From contig CM018890.1 of NCBI GenBank assembly GCA_009663005.1, positions 12,536,252-12,548,751 on the forward strand: a stretch of 12,500 nt of DNA, given 5' to 3'. Numbering within the stretch: the first letter of the stretch is position 1; the number at the start of each line of letters is the position of its first letter. This stretch comes from Actinidia chinensis (lineage: Eukaryota; Streptophyta; Magnoliopsida; Ericales; Actinidiaceae). The translations under genes and the position numbers were made by a program. Below the pieces are notes generated by a model that ran no database searches, had not been told where the DNA came from, and saw only the letters and a list, made by a program, of their open reading frames with translations. Shown here one piece after another: positions 7,830 to 12,500 of the stretch.

Positions 7830-9206
7830 CGAGAAAACTGACATATTCCTAGATAACCCTTTTAATGAGATCGGCAATTTGTCTTTAAGGTGAAAACAAG
7901 TCTTAGTGTGGTGTCGTGGTCCGGTGGAATCACAAATATTTATTCCGGTTCTTCTTCTAGTGGTCATCTGACTTCTGGGCATTTGACAAATTCTTCGTGC
8001 TTAATTTCGAGAGTACTTGGGCCAACGGGGGCGTGAGTAGCGGTAGGGATAAACTCGGGGGGGGGAGGTGGGTGCGAGGACGCTATCGTATGCGTTTAGG
8101 AACTCGGTCAGGGTCTTTTGCTTTGTTTACTCTCTATAGTCATCCGCCTCGATATCAGGCTCTTCCTATATGATCATCTTTTCTCGTCAGCCTTAGTTTG
8201 GCCTCGGATAACTCCTCTGTGGCGATATACTTGTTCGGACTTTGCTTTTTTTTTTCTGGAGGGCAGATACAAGTTTCAGGAAACGGTTTTGCGAGGGAGT
8301 CGAACAGCGGGACCAGCGTCGGAGTCCTTCAATCATGCATGATTATACTTTGTGCTGGGATCCCGACTTTATACAGCCTGTTGAATCGTTTCATGAAATC
8401 TTTCAAGCTCTCAGTTTCTTTTTTGGTGAACGGTGAACAAGTGGGAAGAGTTTATTTCGATTTCTGCAGCTCCATGAAATTGCAACGAGAGTCGACTGAG
8501 ATCGCCAAAAGAGTTTATGGTTCCTGGCGATAGTTTTCGAAACCACGGATCTGGCAAGGTCCTTTCAAAAGTGGCGGAGAACGCTTTACACCTATCTTTG
8601 ATCAAGAAACCCTGAGCAACATCAGGCTTTTGTATGAGTCCAAGTGGTCCATGGATCGTCTTCTTCATAAATGCCGAGCGGGTAGGGAGCTGAACTTCAA
8701 AGAGGATCCGAGCCCTCAATACTTTCTCCGTGAACGGCGGTTCTGTTTGTCTAATCAAAGGTCCACAGTTACTGGAGCATTTATTCAGTGTAATGGCGGT
8801 CGAGCCGTGCGTCCAATCTCGAACCATTTTGCGAGGTGGACTGTTTCGTGCCCCGATAGATCGCCTCTAGGAGGACTCTTCCACCTCCTTGGCCTCCTCG
8901 CCGCCAATGGATAGCGTTTACTAGATTTGAAGAGAAACTCCTTTCACGTTAAGTGACGGACTCAGTGCTCGGCGCCTCCCCTCCGTACTCGTTCCGTACT
9001 GAGATCTGAGAACTAATCTCCCGAATGGTTAGGTTGGCGAGATCGCTCGTATCAGGGACGAGTGGTGCTAAGGAGGTTGGGGGTGGAGCAGTGAGGAATG
9101 CATTAGGCAGATCATTATTCCCGTCAGGATCCTCATCGATTCGGCTTGCATTGTCAGTATCCTCATGGTGGAGGCCTTCTAAATCTGGAACCTGGATAGT
9201 GTTGGC
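7830..9206 (-). pseudogene. gag region (broken)
   Basis: Role: structural protein of the virus-like particle, packaging element RNA. An open N-terminal segment at 9206-8949 carries DNASRIDEDPDGNNDLP and TSDLANLTIREISSQIS, a typical acidic/proline-rich gag start. No ATG is visible for it and a stop lies at 9209-9207. The retrotransposon gag core is at 8827-8411: [42 protein letters not shown] and [10 protein letters not shown]. The next piece, SLKDFMKRFN (about 8420-8390), follows after one frameshift. Then LFDSLAK and YIATEELSEAKLRLTRKDD (8330-8170) lead to GPRHHTKTCFHLKDK (7930-7880), the His/Cys C-terminal segment that Tat gags use in place of a canonical zinc knuckle. At least six frameshifts are present. 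Confidence 0.88.
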
Positions 9207-9298
9207 CTAAGCGGGGCTCTGTTATTAGGGGGCTGCTGGCACTTGGTTGGGTAAGGTAGCGAATGCGAAGGTGCATGAAGATCGAGAACTGTCGGTTT

Positions 9299-9313
9299 CC
9301 ACAGACGGCGCCA
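9299..9313 (-). other. Primer binding site
   Basis: The minus strand reads ...CACAACA-gtt-TGGCGCCGTCTGTGG. TGG opens complementarity to the CCA end of a tRNA, three bases inside the 5' LTR end. The sequence is the form I associate with Tat-lineage elements; I do not assign the tRNA species. Confidence 0.85.
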
Positions 9314-9316
9314 AAC

Positions 9317-10022
9317 TGTTGTGATAAAAAATTAGGGCGGAGCAATCAAACAGTCAATATTGCTCAGTCTCCTCGGTACTGGGCTTCGGTACTGAAGGGC
9401 GACCTGCACCGCGAAACAAAAAGTGAAAACAGCCGGGGCGAGGCGCTCCAAATCCCTCCGGCATGGAGTCAGACCAATACCCAGGCAACGACAGTAGGTT
9501 AAAAGAGCTCAGAGGAGAGTTGTAGAGTATGTGAGCGTACCTTTGAACGATAGGGGAGCGACCTTTTTATAGACGAAGTAATGGACAGTTCCATGGATCA
9601 CGGCCGAGATCCTCGAAGGATAAGTTATGGAAGATACATCAGAGATGTAGGAGATATAATGGAAGGATGGGCCATTTGGAAAGAGTATTCCTAATTGTGG
9701 TGTCGTGAGGAGAGAATCTCGTGAGGGCGTATAGATAGGATTCTGGTGGAGATTGTCAGGCCAAGTATTCTACCTCGCCCAAGAGCGAGGAACGGGAGAC
9801 AACAACTTATCTTAGATAAACTAATGAGTACCCTGACAGTGGTTCTGGCGACGCTCAGTGGAGAAGCTTGGCGAGGTTTCACAGCTGAACGTTGGACTCG
9901 TTTTACTCCGGTCAAGAGGGTTCGGAGGTAAGCAACCTTTGGAGAGATCATGGGCGACTAGTTCTGTGATGGTGCTAGGGCGACGTACCTGCCTTGGTCG
10001 GTGGAGAATTTATCCCACATCA
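9317..10022 (-). repeat. 5' LTR of the retrotransposon, complete (about 706 bp)
   Basis: On the plus strand it starts TGTTGTGATA at 9317 next to the primer binding site and ends CCCACATCA at 10022. On the minus strand it therefore runs TGATGTGGG...TATCACAACA, with TG/CA ends and imperfect short inverted repeats. Its right part (9644-10022) aligns with 1-360. U3 is to the right and includes a TATA box at 9562-9572; R and U5 lie left of about 9535. The segment 9350-9500 is GC-richer and was not compared with the 3' LTR because that part is outside the window. An end at 10019 (..CCACA) is also possible. Confidence 0.88.
9562..9572 (-). promoter_or_regulatory. TATA box of the LTR promoter
   Basis: On the minus strand this reads CTATAAAAAGG, a near-ideal plant TATA box in the expected place inside the LTR. 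Transcription would begin some 25-35 bases further left (about 9530-9540), setting the U3/R boundary. The equivalent in the 3' LTR is off the window. Confidence 0.8.
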
Positions 10023-10677
10023 GTATCGACTTCATAGAATCTCAATTAAAAGGACTGAAATACCCTCAGTTGTGTCATTCCGTTTGACTTTTTGTCTCTC
10101 CACTTACCTTTTCCCAAGTTAAGCCGTTAATCATATCGGCTACCAATCTTACTTTCCCTAGTTCTGCCTATGTTTTATTTAGATTTTTTTTAATTACTTT
10201 AATTTTTGAATTTTCATCTTTAATTGATTTTTTTTTGTCTTTTTTCATAGTTGAGCTCCTCCCGATCAAATTTATTCAAATTTTGATATAACCCCAAAGT
10301 TGTGATGATTCTGAAAATTGTAATAGTTTTTAAATTGATAACGCAATCATAAATATTTATTATAAAATTATTTCTGGTATAAATAATATTTTAAATAACA
10401 AGGGATTAGATAAAACCATTTGATCTTAGTGATAGATATATTTGATTATAAATGATTTATGCTCCTTTTTATAAAGTTTAAGTTGATTTAAAAAACGAAC
10501 TTGAAATTTAAGGAATAAAAATAAAGTTTTAACTTCTCAACCAAAAAATGTCAATTTTATTTGTCAAATTTCTTTTAGATAATTTGGAAGATAATTAATT
10601 TGTTTTGTAATGTAGAAAGTTAATTTGTTAGCTAAGTTTAATGTAGCTAAAAAGAATTGGATAGAATTTGTGTGTGA
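10023..10677. other. AT-rich intergenic DNA, no gene seen
   Basis: The first 140 bases after the LTR have mixed composition and include aaaggactgaaataccctca (10050-10070), wording common at the ends of plant non-autonomous DNA transposons, but no convincing partner end was found. From about 10180 the sequence is strongly AT-rich with T and A runs and no open frame of note. It could be a matrix-attachment-like or decayed repeat region; that is inference only. Confidence 0.6.
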
Positions 10678-10856
10678 TGAGGAGAGAGAAGAGAGAAGAA
10701 AGACAAAAGACTAAATGAAAAATGTTTAATAAGGAGAACGAGAGAGATCAGGAAATAAAGATGAGGGGAAAGGAGAAGAAGTAGGATCAATGAGGAGAGA
10801 GAGAGAAGAGCCACGTCACATGGGGGAGAGAGAACTGGAAAAGTGGAGGCGGTAGT
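10678..10856. promoter_or_regulatory. GA-rich tract with ACGT-core site, upstream of the PP2A gene fragment
   Basis: Purines dominate the plus strand (repeated gagaga/gaagaga). The site gccacgtcac at 10810-10819 holds a CACGTCA core of the type bound by plant bZIP factors. The tract lies 160-340 bases upstream of the TATA box at 11019. The open frame on the minus strand through this tract is a low-complexity Ser/Leu artefact. A promoter role is inferred from position. Confidence 0.35.
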
Positions 10857-11018
10857 TTGGTCATTCAAGTATCAGATTCCATGACAATGCAACTTCTTAT
10901 CAAGTTTTCATCTTTTTGTATTCAAAGATGCGAAGGTAGGACTTGGTATTAGTTCTCTAAACACACTGATTTGATATTTTCCCTTTTAATTGTCCCCACC
11001 TTCGTTATTTCCTCTCTC

Positions 11019-11028
11019 TATAAAAATA
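11019..11028 (+). promoter_or_regulatory. TATA box candidate for the PP2A B' fragment
   Basis: TATAAAAATA follows a CT-rich stretch (cctctctc) typical of plant core promoters. It lies only 10 bases left of the MITE at 11038, so a start site at the usual distance would fall inside that element. A weaker alternative, tatacctatata (11223-11234), lies to the right of the MITE and is partly its target-site repeat. Confidence 0.5.
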
Positions 11029-11037
11029 TAGACCTAT

Positions 11038-11222
11038 GAGTAATGTTATAACGGGCTCTGAGCCCGTGATATTACCACCGGCTCGAGCCCGTGGCGCGCC
11101 TACATCCACCCATTTGGAGGTAGACCCTACTTAAAAACAAAAAATAAAAAATAAAAATAGTGGGATCCACCCCCAAATAGGTGGATGTGGGCGCACCATG
11201 TAAGCCCGTTATAACATTACTC
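11038..11222. mobile_element. 185-bp MITE with perfect 20-bp terminal inverted repeats
   Basis: GAGTAATGTTATAACGGGCT (11038-11057) and AGCCCGTTATAACATTACTC (11203-11222) are exact reverse complements. Inside, tacatccaccca and ggtggatgtggg continue the symmetry, so the whole element is a near palindrome around an A-rich centre. It also has a small hairpin acgggct-ctg-agcccgt at its left end. The flanks tagacctat (11029-11037) and tatacctat (11223-11231) match at 8 of 9 bases, a likely target-site duplication. Nine bases suggests a Mutator-like origin and eight would suggest hAT. It has no coding capacity. Confidence 0.88.
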
Positions 11223-11231
11223 TATACCTAT

Positions 11232-11510
11232 ATACGGTATTCCTTTCCCTGACATCATTGGGGTCACCGCCGGAAAAACCTGTCACCGTCCGGATCCGCC
11301 GCCGGTGGCCTCTGTCACGTTCCACCAACGTCTGAAATTCAAATGCCCAATGGTACGATTCCTCTCCAGTTCATAAAATCAATTCATCATACGAAATTGT
11401 GGTTCCTAGTCGATTTGCGAAAACCTGAATTTTTGGGCCTAATCGTGTTGGTTTAATTGGTATTTTTCGTTAGGTACTAGTTTTAGGTGTATGTTTTATC
11501 AGATTGAGAT
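11232..11510 (+). other. 5' leader of the PP2A B' fragment with probable leader intron
   Basis: GC-rich leader (caccgccgg..., 11260-11335) is followed by AT-richer sequence and ends TTTTATCAG|ATTGAGATATG. The AG at 11501-11502 is a good acceptor 8 bases before the ATG, and GTACGA at 11353 is a possible donor, giving an intron of about 150 bases. Introns in the leader just before the start codon are common in plant genes. Only the acceptor is convincing. Confidence 0.4.
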
Positions 11511-11891
11511 ATGCTAAACCAAATCATAAAGCATGGGCACCGTAAGCTTTCGAAATCGGACGGTCAAGATTTTGGGTACCCTCCTCAATCGAATGTTGTC
11601 GTAAGCCACACCTCCACGGGCGGTCCGGAGGCTAACTCCGGCGGGGCTCCGGCTGCCCCCGTCGCCAAGCCATGTGGGCCCATAGAGACCTTACCCATGT
11701 TCAGAGACGTTCCTGTCTCCAAACGACAAAACTTGTTCCTTAGGAAGTTACAGGTTTGTTGTTCCCATTTTGATTTTTCGGATACCCAGAAAATGGTTAG
11801 AGAGAAGGAGATTAAGAGGCAGAGCCTAGGGGAACTTGTGGATTTTGTGCAATCGGGTTTGGGGAAGATCACGGAGAGTAATCAGGAGTAG
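11511..11891 (+). pseudogene. PP2A regulatory subunit B' (B56) N-terminal fragment, truncated
   Basis: B' subunits direct the PP2A core phosphatase to its substrates. This 126-residue frame starts MLNQIIKHGHRKLSKSDGQD, a basic plant B' N-terminus, followed by a variable Gly/Pro/Ala stretch (23-57). The conserved B56 start is IETLPMFRDVP (58-68), NLFLRKLQVCC (74-84), HFDFSDT (86-92) and REKEIKRQSLGELVDFVQSG (97-116). It then ends TESNQE and a TAG at 11889-11891, whereas B56 proteins are near 500 residues and continue with helical repeats. The similarity stops at one base position, not gradually. Mild changes at conserved places (SLGELV where TLLELV is usual, CSHFDF for C-FDF) suggest relaxed constraint. 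It resembles the plant B' subgroup with an 'MLNKIIKxGxRK' start. The alternative is a live gene whose coding exon ends here by splicing, but no GT donor fits at the break. Confidence 0.87.
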
Positions 11892-12500
11892 TCTTGTTAG
11901 AGGCGTGCAACACAGTGAGGGGTGCACACGGCGCTTGACGTGGGTGAGATACAACCACTTGTATGAGGCGCGGGCCTCGAGTGCCTTGCATGAATCATGC
12001 GATTCTCATATCTGCTTGTTGTCGACACTCGGATCTGCTCGTCGCGAAACTCAGATCTGATCGCCGTGACTGATTTCATCGCCATCGCCGTCGCACAAAG
12101 TTAAAGGCTGTTCTCTATCTTTATATGTCTCTCTCTTTACAGTACTTTCTATTTTTAAATTTTTTAACTTTTTTTTTGTATTTATTTTTGTATTTTTTTT
12201 GGTTATTGTTTTTTATTTTTTTGTTTTATTTGCTTTTTTTTATTTTTTTCTATTTTAATTTTTTTTGTTATTATTTGTATGATGATTAGATGATTGGATG
12301 ATTTGTTAATTTAATTTTTTTTAATGTATTTTGTAAGACATTTGTGATTTGCTATTTTAATGAATTGCGCCTTATTTCATCAATCAAACGTATATTATAT
12401 ATATTTTTTTTATGTCGATAATAGCGTCTCGCTTCGATAAATTATGCGTCTTATCTCGCACCTTGCGTCTTGCGCCTGAGCCTCCACAGACTTTTGTGCC
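11889..12500. repeat. Unidentified inserted repeat interrupting the PP2A B' exon (runs off window)
   Basis: Sequence from the TAG onwards has no B56 similarity. Its left part (11890-12100) is GC-rich with aggcgtgcaa (11901) and gaggcgcggg (near 11965). Its centre (12115-12345) is extremely T-rich, and its right part (12367-12500) has GCGYCT words at 12367, 12424, 12446, 12465 and 12472, which are AGGCGY in reverse. AGGCG words on the left and their complements on the right suggest inverted ends of a transposon. The small open frames at 11836-12060 (+) and 11897-12085 (-) match nothing I know. Confidence 0.45.
12115..12345. repeat. T-rich low-complexity tract
   Basis: Long runs of T broken by single A, G or C, with phrases such as tatttttttt repeated. 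No frame of interest on either strand. It begins after cucu-type tttatatgtctctctctttacag (12120-12141), which resembles an intron acceptor, but no exon follows. Confidence 0.8.

Larger units (their letters stand above)
1..10022 (-). mobile_element. Degenerate Ty3/gypsy LTR retrotransposon, Tat lineage, nearly full length
   Basis: Seen: two related LTR copies (1-360 and 9317-10022) flank, on the minus strand, a primer binding site, gag, protease, RT, RNase H, a second RNase H, integrase and a polypurine tract. That order (protease, RT, RNase H, integrase) defines Ty3/gypsy. The extra RNase H after the usual one, the LTR/PBS junction (three bases then TGGCGCCGTCTGTGG) and the long region between integrase and the 3' LTR are features of the Tat lineage. 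The visible internal region is about 8.96 kb; with two LTRs of about 0.7 kb the whole element would be about 10.4 kb. All domains are broken by single-base indels and stops, so this copy is non-autonomous as written. The left end and both target-site duplications cannot be checked because the 3' LTR runs off the window. Confidence 0.93.

Noticed and set aside
8118..8914. Several plus-strand frames of 64-111 codons
   Set aside because: They are complements of gag, whose conserved words are on the minus strand.
10647..10868. Minus-strand Ser/Leu-rich frame of 73 codons
   Set aside because: It is the complement of a GA-rich tract; low complexity mimicking a membrane segment.
10041..10885. Possible terminal inverted repeats of a decayed DNA transposon (ggactgaaataccctc against gaggcggtagtttggtc)
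   Set aside because: The match is short and gapped and the inner sequence does not extend it; no target-site duplication seen.
11585..11872. Minus-strand frame of 95 codons opposite the PP2A exon
   Set aside because: It is the exact complement of a recognised B56 exon and has no independent signal.
1..12500. A previously unknown defence or metabolic system
   Set aside because: Every strong signal resolves into a Tat retrotransposon, a MITE, a PP2A B' fragment and repeats; only the antisense gene remains under-described.

Overview
This is nuclear DNA from a flowering plant. Three things show this: a Ty3/gypsy retrotransposon of the Tat type, a short palindromic MITE, and a first coding exon of plant PP2A B' (B56) type beside AT-rich intergenic sequence with plant-style TATA boxes. 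There is no bacterial gene organisation, and species cannot be told from the sequence.

Positions 1-10022 are one degenerate Tat-lineage LTR retrotransposon lying on the minus strand. From right to left it holds the 5' LTR (9317-10022), the primer binding site (9299-9313), gag (about 9206-7830), protease (7754-7378), reverse transcriptase (7001-6150), RNase H (6091-5640), a second RNase H plus linker (5600-5056), integrase (5055-3823), a non-coding spacer with a hairpin and a three-copy tandem repeat (3211-3822), a polypurine tract (361-376) and a 3' LTR cut by the left window edge (1-360). Every protein domain is recognisable, but each is split by single-base frameshifts and stops. The copy is either dead or badly mis-sequenced.

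The most interesting part is the 3' region of the element (361-3210). Read on the opposite (+) strand it looks like a separate gene: a TATA box at 677-688, an ATG at 933, coding-like blocks, two intron relics with pyrimidine-rich 3' splice sites (1607 and 2658), and an acidic C-terminus ending at 3210. It runs tail to tail with pol, and the tandem repeat lies between the two ends. Extra ORFs, some antisense, are known in Tat-lineage elements, so this is a broken example of an under-described gene type and not a wholly new system.

Positions 10023-11037 are AT-rich intergenic DNA with a GA-rich tract, an ACGT-core site and a TATA box. A 185-bp MITE with perfect 20-bp terminal inverted repeats (11038-11222) lies between that TATA box and the PP2A B' reading frame (11511-11891). 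The B' frame is clean for 126 codons and then changes abruptly to unrelated sequence with an in-frame stop. About three quarters of the protein is missing, which points to a gene fragment or an exon interrupted by a repeat (11889 to beyond 12500).
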